From [Phialemoniopsis] sp. UDSM-2020 (lineage: Eukaryota; Ascomycota; Sordariomycetes; Thyridiales; Thyridiaceae), in assembly GCA_018873225.1 (NCBI GenBank), contig JAEILZ010000006.1:2356001-2420000 (forward strand): a DNA stretch of 64,000 nucleotides, written 5' to 3'. Both the position numbers and the translations under genes were made by a program. The notes under the pieces were generated by a model that searched no databases, was not told the origin of the DNA, and saw only the letters and a list, made by a program, of their open reading frames with translations. Shown one piece after another: positions 23,850-32,981 of the stretch (the stretch's first letter is position 1; each line of letters begins with the position of its first letter).

Positions 23850-24995
23850 TCAATACTCGGAGGGAGTTTCATATTCACTATCGCTGGACCCATCATCTCG
23901 GGCCATGGAGCCATGGATGGTATAAAGAGTGCGAAGCCACATGTCGAACATCATCTCGATCGTGCGCCGTTCTTCCGGACTCTTGAATTTGTTTTGCAAC
24001 TGATCCCGCAGGCGTTCGTATGCTTCGATCATGACCCATATCTGGAGGGCTGGAGTATCCGACTCTGTCTTCCTGAGTTGGTTGCTCATCACTGCCGAGA
24101 GTTCCTTGCTCAAGAGATCAATGCAGATCTGGAGACTTAGGTTGTCTGGCTCGGGTTCGGGCACAGAACTCCTAGCCGGCTGGGCATGGATGCTCACAGG
24201 CGATTGTGGTTCCGGCGAGAAAGATACTGGCTTGAAATAGACCGCCTCCTCGTCGAATGCAACAAGAGTGCCGTCATCCGATGTGGGCGAACGGCCACTT
24301 GTCGCGATGCTGGAGGCACTCTCCGACGTACTGAGTTCATCTGAACTATACTGCCGCCTCATCTCAGCCCGAAAATCGTCCTGCTGTTCAGGGGGCGGTG
24401 TCCCCGCCTGGGAGTCTTTGAACATCGAGTTGCGTGAGGCCAGTAGGGCCCTGTATTGCTCAGCAAGCTCCTCGACGCTGATGCACTCCTCCGCCGGCTT
24501 GATCTCCACAGTGATGGGCTTTCCCTCGAGCTGTCCGATAGAGTAAACTGGTGTCTTGGCTCGTCGCCTCATGGTCGAAGTAGCGGTAGTGGATGCAGAA
24601 TGGGGCACTGCCAACCTGCCCGGGGTGCATCGTGGTTTTTCATCCTCGACTTGGAGGTGCGAGAGTTCCGGGATAATATCAGGAATCTCTAGTTTGCGCC
24701 GTGAGAGTATCGACGTGCTCATGGCGTGGGGTCTTCCACTCGGCCGGCGGTAGTCTGACCACTGAGGACCGCCGATATTGGCGGCCACTGGTACGAATGC
24801 CTCTTTCTGAGCGTAGAGACTGGCTCCAGAATCGCATCTGCTGTAGACAGACTCTTCTGAAGCGGCGGAGACGGGCCGTTCGGGAAGCTGGTTCCGTTGC
24901 CTCGAGACCTTCTGTAGCTTTCTCCTTAGCCTGGGCCCGTCAGGCTTTCCGCCGGGGGATGGCATCGCCAATGAGGATCTCCAAGATCTATCCAT
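23850..24995 (-). CDS. Conserved fungal protein of unknown function
   Basis: Single exon of 381 residues starting at ATG 24995 (MDRSWRSSLAMPSPGG). Nothing catalytic is recognisable. Residues 20-45 are basic (RLRRKLQKVSRQR). Residues 50-260 are Ser/Pro-rich and probably disordered. The last 110 residues form an amphipathic helical block (LSLQICIDLLSKELSAVM, LQIWVMIEAYERLRDQLQ, MMFDMWLRTLYTIH) that looks like the conserved core, followed by an acidic tail. From memory, proteins with this C-terminal block are sometimes labelled 'mating-type switching protein swi10' in sordariomycete genomes, although swi10 is properly the name of the RAD10 homologue, which lies immediately downstream here. No sequence similarity to RAD10 is visible, so I give no function. 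Confidence 0.8.
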   Translation of the reverse strand: MDRSWRSSLAMPSPGGKPDGPRLRRKLQKVSRQRNQLPERPVSAASEESVYSRCDSGASLYAQKEAFVPVAANIGGPQWSDYRRPSGRPHAMSTSILSRRKLEIPDIIPELSHLQVEDEKPRCTPGRLAVPHSASTTATSTMRRRAKTPVYSIGQLEGKPITVEIKPAEECISVEELAEQYRALLASRNSMFKDSQAGTPPPEQQDDFRAEMRRQYSSDELSTSESASSIATSGRSPTSDDGTLVAFDEEAVYFKPVSFSPEPQSPVSIHAQPARSSVPEPEPDNLSLQICIDLLSKELSAVMSNQLRKTESDTPALQIWVMIEAYERLRDQLQNKFKSPEERRTIEMMFDMWLRTLYTIHGSMARDDGSSDSEYETPSEY

Positions 24996-26659
24996 GATCA
25001 AAGTCGACTCAATGCCTTATTTAGGCGGGAGGAACTGACGTTCGGGATAGAATAACGCAGGGTTCACAGAGGGGTCCATTGGGGAAAGCAAAGTTGGGGG
25101 GTGCAGGGTAATCTCATATAAGGGTATACTAAGGTGCTATGGGTGGTTTGAGAAAAATGACGTTGGCAAAGCTGGTTTGGGCGATCTGGATCCTTGGATG
25201 TTCACCAATGCCAAAACAGGATTCCCATGATGAGGGTCTTTCGGGTGGGTTGCCGGCAGCTCATGTCATGCAGGCTTTGCCCTGCAGGTCAAGTAGCCCA
25301 GGACTTGGTTGGACTGTTGATGCAGCCTGCAGCTCGTGTTCGATTAGCTCACCCCAAAAATCAGACGAACCCTCCTCTAGAGGCGACCATTACGAGGCGG
25401 GGGTTGGGTTTTTTCAGCTCTACTGGGCCGACGTTTCTTTTTCTCTATCTTTCCTTCTGGTACTGGCCCGCCTCTCCGTGCGGCAGAGAAGTCGGTGAGA
25501 CCACCCACCTTTTTCACGGCAAGAACAAAAGAACCATTCTAAGAAGGCTTTGAAATTTGAGGAGCAACAATCTTTTCGACCTTGAAAGTCCCCGTTGGTG
25601 AGGTGGCTTGCAGAGATCCGCTTGAAGAGCGCCCAACGGTCCCAGGGCCGATCGTGTTCAGCTGGCTGGGCGGTTGTTGCAGGGACCAGGGCCCCTGTAC
25701 GTGCATCAATATGTACAATGGTGGTGGAGGGGATCCTCCAAGAAAGACTGCCAGCAACTCGGTCCAGCCTTTCCATCTTGCCAACCGAGGATGCACAAAC
25801 TGCCCGTTTGTAAAGTGCATACAGGAAAAGGGTCCAGCCCGGTTCGAGGTTCACAGTCCAGGGGGCAGGGAGTTGCACGATCGTCTTGACATCCTGCCAC
25901 CCCAACCTTCCACCTGCAGGAACAGATTGGGAAACCAGGGTATCTGATTGAGCTCTAGTCCGTGGCGGATTGCACACAAGACAATTTTTGCTGGATAGAC
26001 AGCATGCCTAGCTCAATGTGCAGATACGAAGTTGCAACAGGGCCAGCCACAAAGTGCATCGCATGATGAATGCGTGCCTGGGTGAACGCTCCAGTGGGTG
26101 ACAATTTAGTTGACGTTTTGCCATCTCGATGTACTTACCTCAATCATTAACTGATCACTGAGGATCATCCCACTACCTAAGCGTATCTGGGTCACTCAGT
26201 TCATTAGTAACTTGGGTAGAGATTGATCCAAAACCGTCAACCTTTCTGACACCCACTTGACGCTATGCTTGAAAGCTTTGCTTTCGGCACTCACGCCGTT
26301 GCAAGAGTTAAAATTATGGTGCATTGAGCAATTGTCCCGGTAGTGGCGATACACAAGAAGAGACACGGCCGCTCCTTTGAGTGAAATGTACGTACATTTG
26401 CTGAACGGTGACGGATGTCCCCGGCAAGGCCCGTTGGAAGCGGATGCGGCGGGGGCTTGGCATTGACGACACAATGGGGAGGATCAGCCCACGTCAGATC
26501 AGTAGAAGACCACATGGATTAGGTGAGATCTTAAACCCAAACAGACAAACAACAACATTGTCTTCGAGCCGAAACAAATTCCAGAAAAGCTACGACTTCA
26601 AACTCTTTGGTAGATACACCGCACCTTACTTAGTATCTATCGTCGGAAATTCATTCGCC
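24996..26659. other. Divergent intergenic region, 1.7 kb
   Basis: Separates the minus-strand unknown protein from the plus-strand membrane protein, so it holds both promoters. A minus-strand open frame of 185 codons near 25420-25977 has a GTG start and no protein character and is left out. No RNA gene or repeat seen. Confidence 0.5.
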
Positions 26660-27148
26660 ATGGCATCCAAGCAGCTCTTCGACCCTCTCACCCTCCTCCG
26701 GGTCGCGCCCCTGCTGACTACGACCTGCTCACTGTGGTATTGCGTCGACCAGGACATCTTCTTGTCTAACTTTGTCAACCCCCACAACCGCGAAAAGGGG
26801 AAGGAGATCTTGCCCGGGTACTGGAAGACGTTTTTGACGCCCGGTCTCGCCGCCATCTTCGGCTTGTACGGCGCGTCCATTGGGACGGCAGTCGCTAATG
26901 TGCTCCGTGGCGGGCCGGGTGTGTCCCGCTTCTATGCTATCGGCGCCGCCTTCACCGCCGCCCACTTCCTCTTTGTGCCGCTAGTTCAGCCCAAGATCCA
27001 GGCCATGATTGAGGATGGCGCAAAGGGGGAGGCTTGCGAGCAGCAAGACAGATGGCTCCGAGTTCACAGGATCCGCTCACTCCTTGTGGACCTTCCTGGC
27101 TGGCTTTGCTTCTTGGCCGCTGTCACCGAGTCTGTCAAGGCGATCTAG
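26660..27148 (+). CDS. Four-helix integral membrane protein, DUF1772-like
   Basis: Single exon of 162 residues. ATG 26660 has strong context (GCCATGG); the frame is open further upstream but without protein-like sequence. Four hydrophobic segments are visible: about 12-30 (LRVAPLLTTTCSLWYCVD), 55-78 (FLTPGLAAIFGLYGASIGTAVA), 92-110 (YAIGAAFTAAHFLFVPLV) and 138-158 (LVDLPGWLCFLAAVTESV). The arrangement and the NP-x-WK-x-F pattern resemble fungal DUF1772/anthrone-oxygenase-like small membrane proteins. The family assignment is tentative. Members of that family include enzymes of aromatic polyketide oxidation, but there is no biosynthetic cluster here, so no reaction is claimed. Confidence 0.7.
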   Translation: MASKQLFDPLTLLRVAPLLTTTCSLWYCVDQDIFLSNFVNPHNREKGKEILPGYWKTFLTPGLAAIFGLYGASIGTAVANVLRGGPGVSRFYAIGAAFTAAHFLFVPLVQPKIQAMIEDGAKGEACEQQDRWLRVHRIRSLLVDLPGWLCFLAAVTESVKAI

Positions 27149-27926
27149 AACATTGCTGAATGGGAGCGATTGCGCCGAATGCGCTTGGTGGTCATTGATG
27201 AGGCAACACACGCCTCGTTCTGCTGTGTAGTATACATGTATATACTGGATGTCCATGGGACAGTTGGGTACATAATCGAGTCTCAATCATACTGTTGGAT
27301 CTTAAGACTCCGAGCTCGCGTGTAAGCGCAGGACTAGCTAGACTCCTTGACAACTCCAGAACGGGGATCTTTGCATGGCTAGTATAAAGAGAGGTCAAGC
27401 TCGTGATATGAGTCCTACTAGTGAGGTATAGTTGATTGTGGCTTCAATATGGAAGCTCGCCCACTCCAGTTGTGACAGGTGGCATTAACCCGACGGCAGA
27501 ATACACCACCACAACCAGGTCCGCCTCCCCCAAATCCAGACCACGAATGGCGCTAAACCATACTGATTCTAGAAGCCGTCTGAGGTTCCGCATCGGGTAA
27601 TTTCTCCATCAATCACAGGTCTCACATTCGCTTCCCCAATTCCAACCCCCACCAACCGTGCCTGGAAGCCCCTCACGCTTGGAGCGCCCCTCCATTGACG
27701 ACAAGAGGAAAGTTTGGGTAGTCAGAGACACTTCTGATGATGGCTTTTACTCGGCATTCGATGAGGAGGCCGGAGATCGGAAGGGACTAGCCCTTAACAA
27801 TGTTCTGTAATAAATATTACCGCGACACTCCCCCCGCTCCAACGTGCTCCGTAACCCTTCTTCCCCTCGTGCCGTTCAAAGTAGTCCTCCAAGATCGTAG
27901 TTTTATCCGAGTAGAGCCCTTTCAAG
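27149..27926. other. Intergenic with an unexplained coding-like stretch
   Basis: Between the membrane protein stop and the L-galactonate dehydratase start. On the plus strand, a frame without a usable start codon stays open from about 27600 to a TAA at 27808-27810. It is preceded by a plausible acceptor (CACAG, ending 27618) and reads ERPSIDDKRKVWVVRDTSDD and so on, unusually protein-like. It may be the last exon of a small gene or a remnant. See the finding for this interval. Confidence 0.4.
27619..27810 (+). pseudogene. Possible terminal exon or gene remnant
   Basis: 64 codons in one frame after a CACAG acceptor: Pro-rich start, then a charged, globular-looking segment (KRKVWVVRDTSDDGFYSAFD) and a TAA at 27808. 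No upstream exon that splices in frame could be identified; the nearest ATG-containing segment would need a 22-nt intron, too short for this genome. It could be a decayed gene, an unannotated small gene, or chance. Confidence 0.25.
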
Positions 27927-29342
27927 ATGCCCGAGATCACAATCACCGGCTGGACCACGAGGGATGTTCGGTTCCCGACCTCCCTCGACAAGACTGGCTC
28001 CGATGCCATGAACGCAGCAGGAGACTATTCTTCCGCTTACTGCATCCTCCAGACAGACTCCCAATACACCGGCCATGGCATGGTAAGCTCTTTCCCATCC
28101 ACTCCTGCGCGTGTGGAAACCATTTGCTGACCTGCCTCACTCTAGACCTTCACCATCGGCCGTGGCAATGACATTGTCTGCGCGGCGATCAACCACGTCG
28201 CGGAGCGCATCAAGGGCCGCACTCTGTCCTCCCTCGTCGAAAACTGGGGTCAGACCTGGCGCCACCTCGTCAACGACAGCCAGCTGCGCTGGATCGGCCC
28301 GGAGAAGGGCGTCATCCACCTCGCCCTCGGCGCCGTCGTCAACGCCATCTGGGACCTTTGGGCCAAGGTCCTCGGCAAGCCCGTCTGGCGCATCGTGGCC
28401 GACATGTCCCCGGAGGAGTTTGTCCGCTGCATCGACTTCCGCTACATCACCGACGCCGTCACCCCCGAGGAGGCCGTCGCCATGCTCAAGGAGTCCGAGG
28501 GCGGCAAGGCCCAGCGCATCAAGGACGCCGAGAACAGCCGCGCCGTGCCCGCCTACACCACCAGCGCCGGCTGGCTCGGCTACGGCGAGGACAAGATGAA
28601 GGCCCTGCTGCAGGAGACGCTGAGCAAGGGCTACAGGCACTTTAAGCTCAAGGTCGGCAGCAGCGTCGAGCAGGACCGCCGGCGCTTGACCATTGCCCGC
28701 GACGTCATTGGTTATGACAAGGGCAACGTCCTCATGGTCGACGCCAACCAGGTCTGGTCCGTCCCCGAGGCTATCGAGTACATGACGCAACTCAAGGAGT
28801 TCAAGCCTTGGTTCATCGAGGAGCCGACCTCACCCGATGACATTCTCGGCCATAAGGCCGTCCGCGATGCGCTCAAGCCCTACGGCATCGGCGTCGCCAC
28901 CGGCGAGATGTGCCAGAACCGTGTCATTTTCAAGCAACTTCTCATGTCCGGCGCCATTGACGTGTGCCAGATCGACGCTTGCCGCATGGGCGGTGTCAAT
29001 GAGGTCCTAGCCGTCCTGCTGATGGCTAAGAAGTACAATATCCCTATCGTGCCTCACTCTGGCGGTGTTGGTCTGCCCGAATACACCCAGCACTTGAGCA
29101 CTATCGACTACGTCGTCGTCAGCGGCAAGCTGTCGGTCCTCGAGTACGTCGACCATCTGCACGAGCACTTCCTGCATCCCTCCGTCATCAAGGACGGATA
29201 TTACCAGACACCGATGGAGGCAGGCTACAGTGTGGAGATGAAGCCAGATAGCATGGACAAGTTCACCTACCCAGGTGAGGCTGGTGTCAGCTGGTGGAGG
29301 AGCGATGAGGCCAAGCCAATCCTCGAGGGCGAAAAGATCTAA
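27927..29342 (+). CDS. LGD1: L-galactonate dehydratase
   Basis: Second enzyme of the fungal reductive D-galacturonate (pectin) pathway: dehydrates L-galactonate to 2-keto-3-deoxy-L-galactonate in the cytosol. Two exons (27927-28082, 28146-29342) give 450 residues, equal to Trichoderma LGD1. It belongs to the mandelate racemase subgroup of the enolase superfamily. The base pair of lysines HFKLKVG is near 207-213. Metal ligands follow: VDANQVW (Asp241), IEEPTSP (Glu267) and ATGEMCQNR (Glu296). The catalytic His is in VPHSGGVGLPEY (about 346). The N-terminal DVRFPTSLDKTGSDAMN and the C-terminal EAGVSWW segments match the fungal LGD clade rather than bacterial fuconate dehydratases, though L-fuconate-type substrates cannot be excluded. 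Other pathway genes are not in the window. Expression is expected to respond to galacturonate, but I saw no clear CCNCCAAT element upstream. Confidence 0.92.
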
Positions 29343-29976
29343 GTGGAGTGAGACATCAAAGGGGTCAAGCGATCAGTATTGCTTGTCCGCAGGGCAACGA
29401 TGGCATCCTGTATAGCGCATCTCATTACAAAGAGCTGCTGTCTATCCTTGTTCCGGTATAGGGACAGGCTCCGGGCGAGGTCCGGATTGGGGGTCTCGGC
29501 CGCATGAGCTGAGACCGCAGGGAAACGATGGCATCCTGTGTAGAATCAAGTGTACCACTCTCTACCCCATAGGGTGATGGGAAAAGGGGGGTTCGGCCAC
29601 CAAGGGCTGTTCCGCAGGGCAACGATGGCATCCTGTATGATCAAGAAAGTATTATCCCATAGCGTTGTAGAGCATAGTAAACCATAGCACCGAAGCAAAT
29701 TCCAAGTGACCGGGTTTCCTTCTGTGGTGACGGCAGGCAGTGTTTCTGGCCTTTGTCCTTGGAATAAGAAGCTTCTCGCCGAGTCCAACTTAGTGTTTCG
29801 CCGCGTTGAGATGAATGAGCAGATCCGGCTAGAATATTGAGTCCACGACACACCATAATCGATCACTATCTATCTGAGTGTGATAAGCCGGAAGAGTAAT
29901 GTCGACTACGACTAGGCAGTCACGGCGAAAGTCTCGGTCGTTATGGCGGTAGATTGACGTCCAGGCCAGTGCTTTG
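29343..29976. other. Convergent intergenic region
   Basis: Between the stop codons of LGD1 (+) and the deaminase gene (-). Apart from the three-copy repeat described separately, nothing was recognised. Confidence 0.6.
29387..29637. repeat. Three-copy direct repeat downstream of LGD1
   Basis: Near-identical copies of a 26-base word with core ACGATGGCATCCTGT lie at 29387-29412, 29515-29540 and 29612-29637. Copy 2 differs by two bases. The spacers between copies (about 100 and 70 bases) also share blocks such as ATAGGG, a run of Gs and TCGGCC, so these look like diverged tandem units of about 128 and 97 bases. Each core is flanked by CAGG and CCTG, which could pair as a short hairpin. No coding frame runs through it. 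Confidence 0.8.
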
Positions 29977-30471
29977 TTACACATGGCCGGCTGTTGCGAC
30001 TTTTAGAATCGAATCTTCCAGACCAGGGACGTGAACAAAGCTTATGCCAGCATCCTCCAGGGCTTTCCTTCCAGTGTTCTCCGAAACGAACTTCTCCGGT
30101 TCCATCACTCCAACATAGACGGTCTGAATACGGCCCCGGAGGCGAAGAACTCTTTGGACACAAGGGAGGTTACCGCTCAGTCTGTTGGAACACGGCTCCA
30201 TGGTGGTATACAGCGCCATTGTACTGGGGAGGACTTCAGATAGGCGCTCTTCATCAACTGCATGCTTCTGAGCTAGTTTCATGAAGCAGCATTGCTCCGC
30301 ATGCGTGTTTCCGGGAAGTTCCAGGGTGTAGCCCGTGGCTAAAACTTCATTTGTGGTTGTGTCTACCAACACCGCACCGACGCGAAAGTTGGAGGGCTTG
30401 GGTGGTGATTGTTCAGCCAGGGAGAGCGCATGGCTCATGTAGCCCCTATGGTCTCCATGCTGTATTTCCAT
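29977..30471 (-). CDS. Stand-alone DRAP-type (RIB2-like) cytidine-deaminase-fold protein
   Basis: Single exon of 164 residues from ATG 30471. It has the zinc deaminase motifs: THAEQC (His57, Glu59) and TMEPCSNRLSGNLPC (Cys94 and Cys104). EPCS-RLSGN-PC and the following YVGVMEPEKFV-N-GRKALEDAGI match the deaminase domain of yeast Rib2, which deaminates 2,5-diamino-6-ribitylamino-pyrimidinone phosphate in riboflavin synthesis. Here the domain stands alone, without the pseudouridine-synthase domain to which it is fused in yeast. A riboflavin role is therefore likely, but another deaminase substrate is possible. It is divergent from the J-protein gene, with 233 bases between the two start codons. 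Confidence 0.85.
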   Translation of the reverse strand: MEIQHGDHRGYMSHALSLAEQSPPKPSNFRVGAVLVDTTTNEVLATGYTLELPGNTHAEQCCFMKLAQKHAVDEERLSEVLPSTMALYTTMEPCSNRLSGNLPCVQRVLRLRGRIQTVYVGVMEPEKFVSENTGRKALEDAGISFVHVPGLEDSILKVATAGHV

Positions 30472-30627
30472 GATCAAGGAAGGGCTGTGATTCGGATGTG
30501 AAATATTGAAGGAAGTGATTTGGACAGGTTCAGAGGCTGCCTGTAATTAGCGAGAGCCCCCACCGTAGAGCACTATCTTATCAGCATCACCACCCTACGT
30601 CAGCGAGAAACTTGGGCAATTAAAGAA

Positions 30628-30643
30628 ACGCGTCTGGACGCGT
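30628..30643. promoter_or_regulatory. Paired MluI cell-cycle boxes (ACGCGT x2)
   Basis: Two exact ACGCGT sites, at 30628-30633 and 30638-30643, one DNA turn apart and 77 and 67 bases before the ATG of the J-protein gene, inside the 233-bp divergent promoter. In yeasts this is the binding site of MBF, which drives G1/S transcription. The function here is inferred. Confidence 0.5.
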
Positions 30644-30704
30644 TCAGCCCGCCTGCTTCCATCTCCACAACTTCCCACAATCACAGCCCAAGAAACGGTA
30701 CAAA

Positions 30705-31674
30705 ATGGCATCTTTCGAGGATCTCTCGGACAGTGAGACTCCAGTCATTGATCCCTACGAAGTTTTGGGCCTTGAGCGATCAGCTACCGCGGATCAGGTC
30801 AAATCTGCTTATCGGAAGGCAGCTCTCAAGCACCATCCCGGTAAGTTCATTCCAGCATGACTGGAGGTGCGGTACTAATGAAGATGACGAACCAGACAAA
30901 GTCGGAGATGACGACAAGGAGGAAGCGAAAGAGAAGTTCCAGGCTATTGCTTTCGCCTATGCCATTCTCTCCGATACAAAGCGTCGCAAGCGCTACGACA
31001 CGACCGGATCTACATCGGAGTCCATAGTCGATTCGGAGGGTTTCAGCTGGTCGGACTTTTACAGGGAGCAGTACGAAGATGCGATCTCTGCCGACGCGAT
31101 CGAGAAATTTGCCAAGAAGTACAAAGGATCTGACGAGGAGAAAGATGACATCCTCATCGCCTACGAAGAGTCCGAAGGTGACATGGACAAGATCTACGAA
31201 ACCGTTATGCTCAGCAATGTGCTCGAGGATGACGAACGCTTCCGCCAGATCATTGATGAGGCTATTGCAAAAGGCGACGTACCCGGATTCAACGCCTACA
31301 TCAAGGAGAGCAAGAAATCAAAACAAGCCCGCATAAAGGCGGCCAAGGAAGAAGGGCAAGAGGCTGAGGAATACGCCAAGGAGCTTGGCGTACACGACAA
31401 ATTGTTCGGAAAGAAGGATGGCAAGGCGAAAGGGAAGGCAAAGAAGGACAGTTCCGAGGATGCCCTGGCAGCGCTCATCAAGCGCCGGCAGGAGGATAGA
31501 GGTGCAAGCTTTCTCGACAGTCTGGCTGAGAAGTACGGAGCCAAACCGAAGAAGAGCAAGAAGCGCACTGCTGACGATGACGGCGAGCCATCGGAGGAGG
31601 CTTTCCAGGCAGCGGCAGCAAGACTCAATAGTAGGAAGGGTGCCGATGCCAAGTCAAAGAGGTCAAAACGTTGA
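30705..31674 (+). CDS. J-domain protein, DNAJC9-like
   Basis: Hsp70 co-chaperone. Two exons (30705-30840, 30896-31674) encode 304 residues. The J domain spans about 15-85 ([23 protein letters not shown]) with the essential HPD at 44-46 split by the intron, and [19 protein letters not shown]. What follows matches the DNAJC9 architecture: [51 protein letters not shown], an acidic helical region of the type that binds histones H3-H4 in human DNAJC9. A long Lys/Glu-rich C-terminus with several nuclear-localisation-like clusters ends in KSKRSKR. Likely nuclear, with a possible role in histone supply at replication by analogy with the human protein. Two MluI boxes lie just upstream. Confidence 0.9.
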
Positions 31675-32129
31675 AGAAAGTATTCGTGCTTATCACCACT
31701 ATGGCACTTGGCGTTGGGCGTAAGAACAGGGCGATGGCTTTTCGATTTCATGATACTATCTCGGATGCCTCAGGAGGAATGACAGTGGACATAGCGCTGG
31801 AGACAAAAGAATTGATTTGGTCTTATTTCGCACCCTTCATGATTCTGGTTTGCGATCAGGAAATTCGACCTCTCACTGGACTCGGAGCTCTGTGTATGGT
31901 TCCCTAGGTAACAGTGTGGACCCACCTCCATTCGCCAGGCGGCCGTCTCAAAGTGCCCAGGTGGTGGTGCCTAGGAGCTCCCAACTCATTAACGCGTGAG
32001 GGGGCGCGTCATAAATCTTGGCCTTAACCACCACATGCATACTTCCCATGCAACACACTGAATTTTGCTGAGCTTTCAATCGCTTTCGCTTGATCCAAGG
32101 CGGCAGCGACCTGGGTCGGGGACCATGCC
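31675..32129. other. Intergenic, STN1 promoter
   Basis: 455 bases between the J-protein stop and the STN1 start. Contains one exact ACGCGT and a nearby GGCGCGTC. No gene seen. Confidence 0.55.
31992..31997. promoter_or_regulatory. MluI cell-cycle box upstream of STN1
   Basis: Exact ACGCGT 138 bases before the STN1 ATG, in the context AACGCGTGA. A related GGCGCGTC follows 5 bases later. G1/S control would suit a telomere-replication factor, but a single 6-mer can occur by chance. Confidence 0.35.
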
Positions 32130-32981
32130 ATGACAGATGCGTCTTCCGCCGAGATCTACCCGCAATACTGCTTCCATTTGTCGCCTACCGTCAGCACGTG
32201 GTGTCGACTACGGGTTAGGGATATTCACAGGCTTCGCAAGCACCCTGGCTTCGAAGGTAATTAGGTTCTCCTCATCAGTGTCTGCACGAGCCACGACTAA
32301 AGCTGTTCGCTAATTATACCTGCAGGGCAGAATGTCTACTTTTATGGCAACCACCCGGTGAAATGGGTGAGGGTCGCCGGGGTAGTGGTCGCGGTTGACA
32401 CGCTTGCCGCCGGCAAACGTATATACACTGTCGATGACAGCAGTGGCATGAACATCGAATGCGTTAGGCACGTAGCGGTTTCTCAAGCTCCCACAGCCGC
32501 CACGGCCACTGGAGCTGCTGCCAAACAGGCACAGACGTCTGCTGCACAAAACCCAGGCCAAGCCGACGTTCCCGAGGATATCGACGTAGGGCACGTCGTG
32601 GACGTCAAGGGAAGTCTCCGAGTCTGGTGGGATGAATTGCAGATTCAGATCGAACACATAGCCGTCCTCGACACCACAGAGCAGGAGGTCAAGTTCTGGA
32701 CAAAGATGCACGATTTTCGCAAAAATGTGCTTAGCAAACCATGGCACTTGGAGAAGAAGCAGATTCGCAAGTGTCGCAAGGAAGCGGAAGGGACAGAGAC
32801 GAGCCGCGACAGGAAGACAGTGAAGAAAGAGAAGTCTGCAAAGGAGATCGCTGCTAAGCTGCCTGGGCGCGAGAAGAAGACTGATTCAAAGCCTGCCGAA
32901 GACCATCGCTCGGGCAGTAGATCAAAGCGAAGTTTGGATCTAATGCGACCTACGGGCAAATACGACGCCTTGGGCCTATAA
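32130..32981 (+). CDS. STN1: CST telomere complex subunit Stn1
   Basis: OB-fold protein of the CST/Stn1-Ten1 complex that protects telomeres and recruits DNA polymerase alpha-primase for C-strand fill-in. Two exons (32130-32256, 32326-32981) encode 260 residues. The start follows an overlapping out-of-frame ATG at 32125 that meets a stop after one codon. The Stn1 OB domain spans about 10-165: YPQYCFHLSPTVSTWCRLRVRDIHRL, NVYFYGNHPVKWVRVAGVVVAVDTL, YTVDDSSGMNIECV and, after a Gln/Ala/Thr insertion, DIDVGHVVDVKGSLRVW. The remaining 90 residues are a Lys/Arg/Glu-rich tail. No C-terminal winged-helix module, as found in yeast and human Stn1, is visible. Confidence 0.9.

Noticed and set aside
25420..25977. 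Minus-strand open frame of 185 codons
   Set aside because: Begins with GTG, no ATG in good context, and no conserved pattern.
27400..27926. Search for a galacturonate-responsive CCNCCAAT element before LGD1
   Set aside because: Only a shortened CCCCAAT-like word was found, not the full element, so no regulatory site is claimed.
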